Shown: positions 40,017 through 51,007, counted from the first letter of the stretch. The stretch: 64,000 bases of DNA from Diplolepis rosae (GCA_030998225.1 JAPYXD010000308.1:6272001-6336000), one strand, 5' to 3'. The notes: generated from the sequence alone by a model not told the origin. Numbers and translations: made by a program.

Positions 40017-40629
40017 TTAGATGCGCAACTAAGTTGCTGCAGTTTTTTTTTATGAAAATGCAACTTTATTGTGAAAAAATGGTCACAAATGAATCATTCA
40101 AAGTATTCCCCATCGTTAGCTACAACTTTTGCCCATTTTTCTGGTAGAGCTCGAATATCTTTACGGCAAAAGTGTTCATATTTCGAGGCTATCCACGAAT
40201 GAAGCCATTCTTCGATGTCTTCATATGAGCGGAACTGCTGATCAGCCAGACCATGTCCTTTACGCGGACGGTCGTCAATATCAAAATCACCGTCTTTGAA
40301 GCGACATAACCGATCATGGCACGTTGTTTCACTTATAGCAGCATCTCGGCAAACTTTTTGGAGCTCTCGATGCGCATCAGCCGCCGTTTTCTTCGAATGA
40401 AATAAGAAAATCAACACTTCCCGCAAATTCCGATTATATGGCACAAAATCAGACATTTTCACACAACCAAAAGTATATGACTCCTAAATAAAATCACTAA
40501 TATGACAAAAAGTTTTGTTTAACATATGTCTAAACTTTGTTCATGACGTTTTGTACAGGTCAAAATCGACCAGCACTTAATGCTGAAACCATCTATTGAC
40601 TAACAGCGGGAACTTAGTTGCGCACCTAA
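40017..40629 (-). mobile_element. strongly deleted mariner, sister of the 6093-7004 element
   Basis: Same terminal repeats (TTAGATGCGCAACTAAGTT and complement of TTAGGTGCGCAACTAAGTT). TA duplications flank it at 40015-40016 and 40630-40631. 613 bp long. Its deletion differs from that of the 6093 copy, so the two arose independently from a longer parent. Confidence 0.93.
40094..40462 (-). CDS. mini-transposase ORF, N- and C-termini only
   Basis: A 122-codon intact frame. MKMSDFVPYNRNLREVLIFL to DDRPRKGH is the mariner DNA-binding region. It joins directly to GLADQQFRSYEDIEEWLHSW and ends ...VVANDGEYFE, the C-terminal tail. Every catalytic Asp is deleted, yet the junction is in frame. Such a protein could bind the family's terminal repeats and might interfere with a full transposase; that is inference only. 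Confidence 0.8.
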   Translation of the reverse strand: MKMSDFVPYNRNLREVLIFLFHSKKTAADAHRELQKVCRDAAISETTCHDRLCRFKDGDFDIDDRPRKGHGLADQQFRSYEDIEEWLHSWIASKYEHFCRKDIRALPEKWAKVVANDGEYFE

Positions 40630-40631
40630 TA

Positions 40632-41040
40632 ATAGAATAATAATAAGTTAAAAATTTTTATTTAAAATTGAAATTATTTGTTAATTTAATAATAATTAAA
40701 ATTATGTAACAATGCATGTTTACAATACGGTTTGGAAAAACGAACTGATCTTCATCGACAAATGATCACATTGATTGAGGGGGGGCGTTGAGACGGCTCA
40801 GTCTCAAGTCTCAGTGTTTTTAAGAAGGAAATATAATAAAATTACCTAAACAAATCACATGGAAAGATTGCGCGTTGCAAGTGGGGGCTTGAACGCAGAA
40901 TTCACAACTTTTTGCCAACTGTAATTGCACTAAATACGCTTTGAACTGCACGAAGAGAGCGTGCGTGAGTCAAACGCATCCATCGAGTTTTCATCGCCCA
41001 TTTCCATTCGTAAAAGAAAACAGCGCCACACTAGGTTGGT
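40632..41040. other. no gene seen
   Basis: AT-rich start, then a more GC-rich stretch with a GGGGGGG tract near 40783. Nothing recognised. Confidence 0.4.
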
Positions 41041-41048
41041 TGTGCTGT

Positions 41049-41095
41049 CTGCCACCCGATCTTCGAGGTTAAGCAACCTTGAGCGTGGCCAGTGG
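41049..41095 (+). repeat. 5S rRNA-like fragment (pseudogene or 5S-derived SINE head)
   Basis: CACCCGATCTTCGAGGTTAAGCAACCTTGAGCGTGGCCAG follows the conserved central part of animal 5S rRNA (the GATC.C.GA.GTTAAGCAAC...GAGCGTGG..AGT stretch spanning the internal promoter). It is only ~50 bp; flanks do not fit 5S. It is not a functional 5S gene. Confidence 0.65.
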
Positions 41096-41099
41096 TCAA

Positions 41100-41800
41100 T
41101 ATTTTTATCAATGTTAGTTTTTTTATATATACAATAGTAATTATTAAAAGAATTATAAAAAGAAATGTAATGAGTAAATAAATAAAGGCATAATAATTCA
41201 AACCCATAATTATTTATTTATTTATTATTATTATACTTCCCTTTCTTTTAGTAATAACTTGCTACATTCACATTGTTTTTCTGCATGTCAATTCGAAATA
41301 AAATTGTTGGTGAAGTCCTTAAAATGGGCAATCATCTGGACACTAGCCCACTGAAAATATCTAGATGCAAGCAATCTTTAATTGTGCAGACAGAATACTT
41401 TCAGACTGGCAACCAATAGAAACGCGTGCTGAGCGAGGGCATGCGTCTGATTGATGCCTTCAACATGGGCGACCAATCGACTAGCGGCTATGCTACGCTT
41501 GGATCGACATCCATGCCGGGAGAAGCGCGTAAATTAGGAAAACATTCTCTTTGTTCAGCGCGTGAGATAACTATTCCTTTCATTGCGCACGGATCTTTAA
41601 ACGCATCCACCGGATGCAGAGGACACATCTAGGGGATAAAAAAACAGTTGTAGGCGGCGCTACTTGCTAATCGTCCACCGTCTATTCATTAGGTTTGCAC
41701 GGCCTGTATTCGGTGTCCGCACCCTCAATTTGTGAGAGTATAACTCAACGTCCTGTTGAGAATAGTTCGAGGGCTCAGATTAGTTCACTTGCATCCGTTG
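41100..41800. other. no gene seen
   Basis: TTAT-rich low complexity near 41190-41232, then mixed sequence with short frames of no recognisable content. Confidence 0.4.
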
Positions 41801-41801
41801 A

Positions 41802-42146
41802 TCAAGTGAACAGTCTTAGAAAGTCTGATCGCGTATGTCTCCAGTACCACCCCCTTACAGTCAGGGACTTTCTGGATCGCTTTTTTTCAAATAATAAAGG
41901 ATAAAATAATAAGGAAGAAAAAGGGAACTCAAAATAAAATTGAGCTTTCCAGTGTAGAGAAACGCGTTTCACTGGTTTGTTGTTGTCAGCATATTCTCTG
42001 ACCGTTCTCTCAACCAAGTCCGCTAGCGTAACTAAGCCAAAATTGTTCAGTGTACCACGTATGACTTGACTGGTACTGCATAACTGCCGTGCAACAAGAA
42101 GTTGGTAATTTTTAGGCTTTGTTACAGGAATTTGTGTATTAGGCAT
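41802..42146 (-). CDS. unidentified ORF next to a transposase relic
   Basis: 115 codons; starts MPNTQIPVTKPKNYQLLVAR and has a LVERTVREYADNN segment. The second half (FYFEFPFSSLLFYPLL) is probably read-through of non-coding DNA. It lies 15 bp downstream of the DDE_Tnp_4-like relic on the same strand. It could be a second gene of that element or chance. No domain recognised. Confidence 0.25.
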   Translation of the reverse strand: MPNTQIPVTKPKNYQLLVARQLCSTSQVIRGTLNNFGLVTLADLVERTVREYADNNKPVKRVSLHWKAQFYFEFPFSSLLFYPLLFEKKRSRKSLTVRGWYWRHTRSDFLRLFT

Positions 42147-42161
42147 ATGGTAGGAGACTTT

Positions 42162-43884
42162 TCAAACGGATGCAGTCGAATTTTGTTGTATCGAAAAAAA
42201 GGGTAGAGTTTCCTGCCATAATTTGAGTCTCTTATTTTCTTGAGAGATTTTAGCCATCATTTTTTGGTGAGCCCTTTTGCGTCTCACCATTTGGAGTGAT
42301 GAAATGATCATTTTTGAATAATACCGGGCATGAGCTAAATAATAGACTATTGCAGCAACTTCATGAAGCATCTATACATATTGCGACTAATGTGATGAGA
42401 TGGAACCTGTAATTCGAGTATGTTGGATTGCTCTTTCACGTACTGTACTTTGAATTGGCCATTCCGATCAATCATCTCAGCTGAATATGATACTTCTTGA
42501 GATAATTGGTAAATTTCAGCAAACAGAATTGTCAAGTCTTTAGAAGTCATTTCGGGGAAGTGCAAAATCTCATCTGATGATATACTTTGAAAGACCAGCT
42601 TCTTACGACACCAGCATTTTTGTTTTACCTCAGCAGCCAAAGTATTCTCAACATTCTTTCTGGTTTTCATGTATTCTATAATTTCACTCGACAATTCTTT
42701 ATCAGATTGTTACGTGTTTCCGAATTGATTATGAATGAATAATGCTATGCGGAAGTACGTTCCATTGTGCGGAAGTTGTTTATTATTCAGTTTGTGATCT
42801 AAGATTCCGTATTTCTGTTTTAATATATTGTGTACAGCTTCCACTGTCCAACGAATTTATTGTCATATATCGAGAAAAATTTGATTTTTCGGTTATGAAT
42901 TCTTTACGCTTTTCTTTTAAGGCAGACATCAATACTTTCATGTTTTTGGACTTTAACTCATTTCTTACATCTCGGAAGCCCCGATCAAGAACCATAATAT
43001 CATTTTCACGCTCTAACTAGCGCAAATCATTCTAATCTTGGAGAAGCATTCTTAATATCTCTGCAGCGTTTAGATTCACAGGATATGGACCTAGCATATC
43101 AACTACGTATCCGTCAGTTGTGCAAACCGTAACAGGTTTGCGTAGCGGAACCATCTTTTGGCCTGAATAAGTTTTTCTCTGAAATTCAATGTTTGAACTT
43201 TTTTTATGACTAGCGTAAGTTCCATCACATATGAGAAATAGGCCTTCCTGAATATTAAACAAATTCTTAACGATATTTTGAAGAATGAATGCTAACACTG
43301 TATTTGAGTCACCTGTGCGAAATTTAAAAAGAAACACAACAAGCGTTTGAGTGACTGAGCGAGTGTGCCTATCTCGCATTAATGTCAACATGTCTCTTAA
43401 TTGCCTAGTATTTTTCCATGTTAAACGCGTAAAAACAAAAAGGTATTTCTCAGAAAGACTGAAATCTCCGATCTGATCATAGAGATTAGAATCACATCTA
43501 ATCGAGAGACTTTCCATCATTTTTATCATCTCTGAAGCGCTAAGAGTTGACGAATTTGAATGAACTCTTAAAATGCTTAGATCTTCGTCATATAAACGAT
43601 ATTTGATCAAGGAACAATAGTGATTTCATTTGTAGAAGAACAAATACTACAGAATTTCTGAGTCGAAATTGTTCGCTGAAATTGAACTACAATTCGTTCA
43701 TCGTTCGATTTGTTTGCTTTAGATTTAAATTACACAAAGTATCGTTAACAGCAATCGTGCTTTGAATCATATTGCCAAAATGAACTGCTTCATCTTCAGT
43801 TCCAATTATTGTCCTCTGGCCAAGTACTGTATTTAAAAACTTATTACACCCAGCGCACTTCAGTTGTTTCAATGACACAGACAT
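42162..43884 (-). pseudogene. DDE_Tnp_4-type transposase relic (PIF/Harbinger-like group)
   Basis: Four minus-strand pieces. 43884-43687 has an N-terminal CAGC zinc motif (LKQLKCAGCNKFLN). 43610-43032 has a helical domain and then LFLICDGTYASHKKSSNIEF, the DGTY motif with the first catalytic Asp, and VTVCTTDGYVVDMLGPYPVN. 42995-42783 has MVLDRGFRDVRNELK, the second catalytic Asp (DRGFRD). 42694-42162 has FPEMTSKDLTILFAEIYQLS and HHISRNMYRCF, then EVAAIVYYLAHARYYSK. The last two bracket a lost SWIM-type zinc segment, where family members have a CxC...CxH cluster. I know this architecture from insect and other animal transposon copies. Stops and frameshifts at each join make it inactive. Terminal repeats were not found. 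Confidence 0.7.
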
Positions 43885-43896
43885 TTTAACTACATA

Positions 43897-44640
43897 CGAG
43901 GTCTGTCCGGAAAGTATCAGGCCTACCTTTATATCTCCGAGCTGGCGTTATTCTTCATCATCGGGCGGGTGACATCCTTCAAAGTAATCCCCACTCGATT
44001 GAATAAAACGCTTCCAGCGATGTTTCCACTTCTCGAAACAGTCCTGGAACTCACTTTTAGGGATGGCCTTGAGTACGCTCGTCGCATTATCACAGGGGGT
44101 TATGTCAGGACTGTACGGAGGTTGTCTCAGCAATGCGATACTGTGTTTACTAACAAACTGCTGCATAAGATTCGATAAATCCGCTGGCGCGTTATCGTGA
44201 TGAAGAAGCCATTCACCGCACACCCGCGAGTCATTCCTAAAATCTTGTTCAAAATTTCCCAAACAGTAGTTTTCGGTATTCCGAGAACATTTTCTAGTTC
44301 ATGAACAGTTAATCGACGATCACCTTCAATCGCAAGTCGCACCCGCTCAATATTATACAATGTTTTTATCGTCGAAGGTCGGCCAGAACGAGAATCACCA
44401 TCAACAGAAGTTCGGCCTCCTTTGAAACGATTATACCACTCTTTTATTCGTGTTTTGGTCATACACTCATTCCCAAAGGCCTTCCGCATTATCTGAATAG
44501 TTTCCGAACTCGTTTTTCCGAGTTGAAAACAAAATTTGATGCAAATTCGTTGATCTTGTTTTTCGGTCATTTTTAACAATCACAAAATCCGCCGAACTCA
44601 AAAATTGCTTTGTAAACAAAGATACGCTGCGCACGAACTA
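43897..44640 (-). pseudogene. mariner (DD34D) copy, one end missing
   Basis: The left terminus CGAGGTCTGTCCGGAAAGTA follows TA at 43895-43896. The transposase start is MLKMTEKQDQRICIKFCFQ, with FGNECMTKTRIKEWYNRF and a second helix-turn-helix (VHELENVLGIPKTTVWEILN). After a deletion comes GEWLLHHDNAPADLSNLMQQ with the second catalytic Asp and PPYSPDITPCDN with the third; 34 residues separate them. The C-terminus reads WKHRWKRFIQSSGDYFEG. The first-Asp segment is deleted and a frameshift lies near 44150-44260. No right terminus is seen: sequence changes to PLE-like at about 44660. Confidence 0.85.
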
Positions 44641-44659
44641 TACGTCCTGCAGATGTCAG

Positions 44660-44990
44660 CAATAAGCGAAGTAATTGGTCTCAGTAGACAGTCTGTTTTA
44701 TGGATTTTAGGTAAACCGTAGAATTTGGGTGCAGTATTCGTACTACAATAAAGAAATTTGTATAGTTTATCATCAATGATATTTCTATTTTTAAGATCAT
44801 TCAAAGTGATAGTAAGCGTATTATTAATTTCATTGGTAGGATCTTTTTTTAATTTAGTGTATGTAGATGGATTGTTTAGAAGATTATATATTTTTGTGTT
44901 GTAGTCATTTCTTTTCATAATAATAGTTTTTTATTGCTTTTGTCTGCATTTGTTAAGATTATATCTTTGTTATTTTAAAAAAAATTTGAG
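44660..44990 (-). pseudogene. PLE reverse transcriptase fragment
   Basis: YNLLNNPSTYTKLKKDPTNE, NTAPKFYGLPKIHKTD and LLRPITS match the PLE RT piece at 12216-12536, including the preceding non-ORF sequence. The fragment breaks off after LRPITS against mariner-flanking DNA. It is a second, more truncated copy of the same PLE family. Confidence 0.85.
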
Positions 44991-45202
44991 TTCCTTTAAT
45001 GTTTTATAAATAATAAAAGGATTAGGTGTGAGGATGGCTCTATCTGCCAACCTTTCAAGCACTTGTGTTTTTTTTTGTCGATTAATAAAAAAGAAATTAT
45101 GTATTTTACAAATAAAATAAGTATATAAAAAAGTATAATCAGAATGTATATAATAAGGGTAACTAGAAGCTAAGTATTTACAATAAAAATACATAAGTAA
45201 AA

Positions 45203-45534
45203 TTAATAATAAGAAGAACGCACCACCGGGTCCCCCGTCGGTATCAGCTGATCCTCGGGCCTCGGGTCTGAAAATCAAATCAACAAATAAATAACTCAAA
45301 TAGAAAAATAAGAAGCAAAAAAGAAGAGAAGAATTTTGGTGTAAGGAAGACAGGTTAATTAGAATAGACTTAATTAAGAACAAGGAGACTGTACGAAAAC
45401 AAAGAAAAAAAGAGGAAATCGAAAACTTACACTCCGGATTTTCGAAGTACGTCCCGCACCTGCAAAGGAATGCTTTGTCAGGAGCCCTGAGAAACCGGCC
45501 GCAGAGACAAAAGGCACCCGTATGCCAGGCACCA
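45203..45534 (-). CDS. two candidate exons of an unknown Cys-rich protein
   Basis: Exon 45534-45431 follows a pyrimidine-rich acceptor (CTTGATTGTTACAG) and ends at a strong donor (GGAGT/GTAAGT). Exon 45267-45203 follows TTGATTTTCAG and ends at TAA. The phases agree (one base carried over on each side), giving WHTGAFCLCGRFLRAPDKAF, then LCRCGTYFENPEYPRPEDQL and a short tail. A CxC...CxC pattern suggests metal binding. The intron would be 163 bp. The upstream exon supplying the first base was not established. The family is unknown to me; a domesticated or multicopy element gene is possible. Confidence 0.4.
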
Positions 45535-46035
45535 CTGTAACAATCAAGAAAAAAGGAGGTATTGAACAAAATTCAAAACTATCTCTGCCTCAAGAAAGGG
45601 GTTATACCCAACGAGAAAATGATGACTTACCCTAGGCAAACAGAAGGCAGCAGAGGTAAGTGAATACACTCTTCGCTGCAGGCGTGGATACATGCGCTTC
45701 CGTCAGAGCCACCAGCTCCAACGCACGACCATGGGCAACCTCCTGCGCTCTTCTGGCTGCCTGGACTGCCAAAATTGACAAAGGCGATTCAATTTGGGGA
45801 TTCCAGTGTCTACCACGATATCCCCGGGCCACTTGGTGCCATGCCTGACCAAGTTGGCCCTGCTGAACTATTTCCGATGACAAAAGCAGGACCTGGGCCA
45901 GAAATGATACCGGGGAACACCGGGGAGATTGCGAGGACGCCCCTGAACACCTGAAATAGAAAAAGAGAAAAAAATTTAATACGCAACATTAACAAGTAAC
46001 ACGGGAGCCCTAATTCTCTGCCATTGCCAACGCAC

Positions 46036-46456
46036 CTAGGTTAATCCGACCAATAAACCTCGATGTTTTAGGGCATTCTTACACCCTAAAATACGATGTT
46101 TTAACTCGAGGGATGCCACACGCAACAAAACACCCGGATTCCTCGAATCTAGAACCCGAACTATCGAGAAAGATTCACGGGAGACAGCCGGGTCAAACAA
46201 TTGTTGACATGCCAGGGTCATCGACTCTCTGAATTTCCTGACTCTGACATCCCGAACTACACGACGCTAACAGAGACTCTTCACGAACGCGGCACGACCC
46301 GAAGAAATCACATGCAAATTCGAAAAGAAAAAGGTAATTAGCAGCTCCTTCAGGCACTGATGTAGCCCCCCTCACCAAGGAGAGAGGGTAGCAATTTTGA
46401 CAATAATCCTCATAGAAGTTGGTATCGCTACTAGAGGCTGAACTTTCTTCTGCCAT
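46036..46456 (-). CDS. putative two-exon gene encoding a ~103-residue protein
   Basis: Exon 1 (46456-46376) starts ATG and encodes MAEESSASSSDTNFYEDYCQ then NCYPLSL, ending at a donor (CCTTG/GTGAGG). A possible acceptor (CTGTTAG, weak pyrimidine tract) at 46267 starts exon 2 (46266-46036) in the same phase: RRVVRDVRVRKFRESMTLAC, QQLFDPAVSRESFSIVRVLD, then LLRVASLELKHRILGCKNAL and a TAG. The other two frames of this stretch have stops. The second exon faintly recalls nucleic-acid-binding ORF1-type domains of LINEs, but I cannot assign a family. It lies upstream of, and on the same strand as, the Cys-rich exons. Confidence 0.35.
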
Positions 46457-46459
46457 GGT

Positions 46460-46935
46460 TGTTGGAGACTGAAGAGAAAATCATTCCCACGACCCAGTAT
46501 GCAATGAGGTACAGCATGTCAACCATGCAAAATCAGCCAAAAACCCAACCAAGGCAGAACTCCTAGGGCACACGTGCACTACAACAAAGGACAAGATTCA
46601 AAACCGCCATGTCCCCTTCTACAGAAAATTGACTCACGGCAGCTGCAGCATGGCATCACTATCCAGCTTCTTTAGTAAATTTCATCATTTAGGGTCAGCC
46701 TAATTCTTGGCTAACGACATTCCCAAGGTGAAAACATCCCAGTAGGAAGAACTAAAATACCACAAACGCCTTGTCAAGTTATTGTGAAAACTACCTAAGT
46801 TTATGCAGTCAGCAGCATGCAACTACATAGTGACATCACTACCCATTAAAAACTATTTACTTACCAAGGAGATTCCGGAAGTCAACTGCACACCACAAAA
46901 CATGAGGCCTACATCTTGATATAAAAAGTCACCTA
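46460..46935. other. no gene seen
   Basis: Moderately AT-rich sequence upstream of the putative ATG at 46456. No TATA box is convincing. Confidence 0.35.
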
Positions 46936-46939
46936 CAAT

Positions 46940-47335
46940 ACCGTCGGAAATTGTGCGCACGGTGCTTGTGAGCGCTATTAAAAATCACTGCTGACTTTGA
47001 ACCACGATATCTCGGTGAAAAAAAGAGATAGGGCATTTTTAGAAATACAGTTGGAAAGCCTATGAAATTTCACGTCTAGTGATGCTCAACAAATATTTTG
47101 TTGACGTCCTGAAAATAATACAGCACGTGAGGAGTTGAAAAAAATAATTCAAGATTTTTTCAAATTCTCTACCTCAACTTCAACTTTTTGCATGACCTAG
47201 GAAAATTTTTTTCAACATCTGAAAATTATACGACATAAAGTCTAAAATCTTACCTTTAATTTAAGTCAAGGAAACTTGAAAAATATTCATGGGTACCCGA
47301 GATACGATTAAAAATTTTCAATCGTATCTGACAGA
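46940..47335 (+). repeat. dispersed repeat, first copy (second at 55428-55815)
   Basis: Collinear over ~390 bp with 55428-55815. Shared blocks include GAGCGCTATTAAAAATCACT, CCACGATATCTCGGTGAAAA, CACGTCTAGTGATGCTCAAC and AATAATACAGCACGTGAGGA. It ends in a small palindrome, AGATACGATT...AATCGTATCT. No ORF; superfamily unknown. Confidence 0.85.
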
Positions 47336-47351
47336 CTCCAAGCAGCCCAAT

Positions 47352-47560
47352 GAGTGAGGATCTAGGAATTATGCTCAATAGGAAACTGAATTGGGCGGAG
47401 CATCTGGAAGCGCAATGAAGAAGGTTTATCACAACTTTCTAGCTATGTTGTAGGGCTTTTGGGAGAACCTGGGGTCTGGGGCCGATAATGATCGCTTGGC
47501 TCTACTCAGCAATTCTCAAACCAAGGCTTCTCTACGCTGCGTTGGCTTGGTGACCACGGT
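47352..47560 (+). pseudogene. non-LTR reverse transcriptase thumb fragment
   Basis: Plus-strand text LGIMLNRKLNWAEHLEAQ, then WGLGPIMIAWLYSAILKP and RLLYAALAW is the typical region after the RT palm of Jockey- or R1-group LINEs. Stops interrupt it. It is not the same family as copies 1-4, whose equivalent is KYLGVQLDRRL...LLYA. It is a solitary fragment abutting the dispersed repeat at 46940. Confidence 0.75.
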
Positions 47561-47564
47561 TCCT

Positions 47565-48260
47565 ACAATACTTAATACGCTTTTTTTTCTTTTGGTGTGC
47601 TTTCTTATCGTTGTTTCTGGGTAACGCTAAAAGTAAGGACAAAGTGTCTTTTTTTTGTAACTAGTCACAGAGAAGTGACATTGTCAATATTTTCACTTTT
47701 GTAACTACATAATCACAGTCTTTGCAACTTATCCAAAATGATTGTTACTGCCTGGGAGTGTTTTGGGGCGTGTTGTGATAACAATCCACAGCCTGAAGTA
47801 TGAAAAAAAAAATTTAATTGGGCAGAGAGTTCAATCTAAGTAAAATCATCTTGACCTTCAAGTCACCTTGAAAAATGACCTGAAGGTCATGATGGTCAAG
47901 GTAATGTACACCTTAACATTTCATCGACTTTTGTGAAGCATCTTGAACGTTTGTTTACCCCGAAAAATCAATACAATTCAGAAAGAGGTCATCTGGTCGT
48001 TTCTCAGACATTTGACCTTAATTTTTTACCTTTACAAGGTAAAATGTCAAATGTCCACTTCAGTCCTGGTTAACCTTTGTCCGAACCATTTTTTCGTAGA
48101 TAATGTATTTCAGAAGATATTTAGGAATATAAATTAAAATGGGTCACCGTGTATATGCTACACGACGTTGCCATTCCTAAAATACATATTTTAAGAGAAA
48201 AATCTTCGCATAACTGATAACAGATTTAAAAATATAAAAAATGTCTTTCATTATACAATC
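47565..48260. other. no gene seen
   Basis: AT-rich, with a local cluster of TGACCTTGAAGGTCA-like short inverted motifs at 47840-47910. Confidence 0.4.
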
Positions 48261-48268
48261 ATTGTAGG

Positions 48269-48485
48269 TAGGGTGACCATCCGCCCGGATTTCCCCGGAC
48301 ATGTCCTCATTTTAGAGCTTGTGTGAGTTGCCCTACAGGATTTTTGACTTTGTCCTACTTTGTCTTCTTTTTCCAACTTTTCTGTTCTACTTCATCCTCC
48401 TTTTTAAATAAATTTTTGTTCTACTTTGTCTTCATTTTTCAAACCTTTTTGTCCCACTTTTGGATCATCAATTATGGTCACCCTA
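48269..48485. mobile_element. 217-bp hAT-type MITE
   Basis: The ends TAGGGTGACCAT and ATGGTCACCCTA are perfect inverted repeats. The flanks are ATTGTAGG (48261-48268) and ACTGTAGG (48486-48493), an 8-bp target duplication with one mismatch. An 8-bp duplication and short ends are hAT characters. The interior has four CTACTTTGTCTTC-like tandem repeats. Confidence 0.85.
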
Positions 48486-48493
48486 ACTGTAGG

Positions 48494-50940
48494 TCAAAGT
48501 TTAATGCATACATAAAATTGAACTTAAAATTACACCTCAAATAACAAATGACTAAAAAGCTTCTTACTTTTTATTTCTGCCAGTGAATGGACAGAATATT
48601 GTACCTAAGGAATTCTTTTAAGCTGGCACAAATTGTTCCCTAACTGTAGGAATAAATTTCAAGGCAAAAGAATCGCGAAGAAGATCCGCAACTACATGGT
48701 AGTGGAATTCGCAATGAGTAAGGACGTGTATGTCGTTCACTCATCTTGGTTGCAAAATAATAAATCGTGATTTCCTCCGATGGATTGGACTAAATGAGAT
48801 ATACAAAGTACCATTAAAGCTGGGAGCTCGCCGACCACAAGTTGAAAGCAGTACGAGGTGAGGAAAGTAATTATGAGTTACGCTAAGGAAAAAATTAAAG
48901 TTAATAATTTCAAAATGTGAATGTAAGTCAATATAAAATAAAAATATCTTGTCATTTATTAAATAGTATATTCCAAGTAGAAACGCAATCAGAATAAATT
49001 TATATCTTTTCTTATTAAACCATTTTGCTGAATGAACAACGGCCTTGAATCAAGCAAAATTTAGTTGTAAGTTTTGTATGTTTAGAAAAAAATTCAGGAA
49101 AGACCCAAACTGACCCTTACTTTTGTAATAAAACTTTTCTTCAACAGATGTCCAAAAAACATACGTTTTCGAATCTGTACAACCAACGGTTCGAACGTTG
49201 TTCTTTTCAAGTGCAAGGGTTACATTTTATATTCAAAACTGCTTTTCCAGTAAGCTGTTGTTACGTACGACTCAAAAAAAAAAAATAATTAATTGAAAAA
49301 TTAATTATGTTTGATTTGCGTACGTGGAGGCTACACAAACTGCAACACACGAATGTGTCTTTTTAATTTTTTTATGTGGTTCCGCGATCTTTCTACCCTC
49401 GGCTGAGGGTGCCTTATCTCCACCAATTTTTCTTAATGCTATGGTGATAAGAAATAAATTTATAGACGAAAGTTTGTTAAAAAGATTCCCAATTGTATAT
49501 GACAGTTTTATTGGATTTGAAATTAATTATTACAAAAATTACAGACTCACCCTTATTTGATACTTAATCCTACCTGTCGAGAAGGATGACGACTGGGCCT
49601 TAAATTCCTTTCAGGATGGTGACTCTAAGAAAAGTCACTCAAGTTTTTCTTTTTTGTCGCACACACACATGCACGATATCTCTATCACCTTTTTACACCC
49701 TAGTTTTGGGAAAAGAATAAGGTGGATGGTTTTCAACCAGAGAACAAACAATGCGTTTAAATTGTTTGTTCTCTCCACTCTTGTTTTCTTCGCAACCCTA
49801 GTGCTGGTTTTTTTTAAAAAAAAAGGAAAATCTCCCCGTCGTTTTAAGATTCGACGGAATGAAGTTCTCTTTTTGTCTTCGACCCCAAGCTGCCAACGCA
49901 CTATTAGTTTACTCTACTAACCGACCACCGGCGTGCCCTAACGCTAGGGCGCGAATCGTAGTGGTGAGAAAGAATATTTTTTTCCAAAAAATATATAATG
50001 ATTTCCCTGCGTGGCAACCCCGCGAAAGGCTTCCGTCGGAGAGAAGATTGAATATTATTCACGTCCGCCCACTGTGTACTCACGAGACTTCGTTCGATTT
50101 ACTGACACCTGTTCCGAACCGCTTGTAAGACTGCGTTTTGTGATTTGAAATTGATTCTTTATTATACACTCGTATCGATGTCACTTGGAGAAGGGAATTT
50201 TGATGACTTAGGATTTTATGTGGAACATGCTGACCGGGAATTTGGAAATAATGGATGTCTAAATACTTGGTAGCCTTAATTACTTTCATGTCTATTGCCA
50301 AATTGAGAAATTTTTCCTCTTTCTGCTACGTAATCATTTTCCTTTATTTTCGATCCGTAGAATTACTGAATAAGAGGTCGATGTTAATTTAACCCTTTAG
50401 GTTCGTTAGTTTTGATTCTGAACCCTCCTTCTTCTTTTTACGTATTTCTCATATTAAGAAGATAGTGGTTCAAATCTCCTAACATTTTACTCACTGGTTG
50501 TGACAAGTCGTGGCTATCCAAGTTTCAAATAGTCCATTTCCATTATCTATGTATTGTACTTCTGTTGGGTATGGATAGGAAATGTTCTGAAGGCATGACA
50601 TCGATACCAGTAGTTGAGAATTTTAATGTTTGTTATATAGAATATGGAAACACGTATATGGTCTGTGAGTACACGTGTGTGAACGAGTGCCAGCTTTTTA
50701 TGAAATAGGCGACAGTTGTTACGTGCGTGTATGTTTTTGTTCATTCATCTCACTCCTCATCCTTCATCTTGTTATATTACATTCTGTTTTTAATTAAATT
50801 TGGGCATCGTGATGTGAGGTACATTTCTTAATTTTCCCGTATTTTATAATTTTATAATTAGGTGTCAGGTGGTTAAATACACGTCGTGTGTGCGTATTTA
50901 GTTACCTGATGTCGGTTTGGAATTTAATCCGAAATTTTAT
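48494..50940. other. no identifiable gene
   Basis: AT-rich. 49205-49260 (GTGCAAGGGTTACATTTTAT, CAAAACTGCTTTTCCAGT) is a piece of the foldback family at 18277. Near 49283-49310 there is an AATTAATTGAAAAATTAATT palindrome. A 78-codon frame at 49324-49560 has no recognisable content. Confidence 0.45.
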
Positions 50941-50969
50941 TTACCTATTTGTTTGGAGACATGATATAT

Positions 50970-50971
50970 AC

Positions 50972-51007
<36 letters not shown>

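Noticed and set aside
45632..45951. A third exon between 45951 and 45632 with a good acceptor (CTATTTCAG) and donor (GGGTAAGT)
   Set aside because: All three frames contain a stop before the donor, including TAG just upstream of it, so I could not connect it to the downstream exons.
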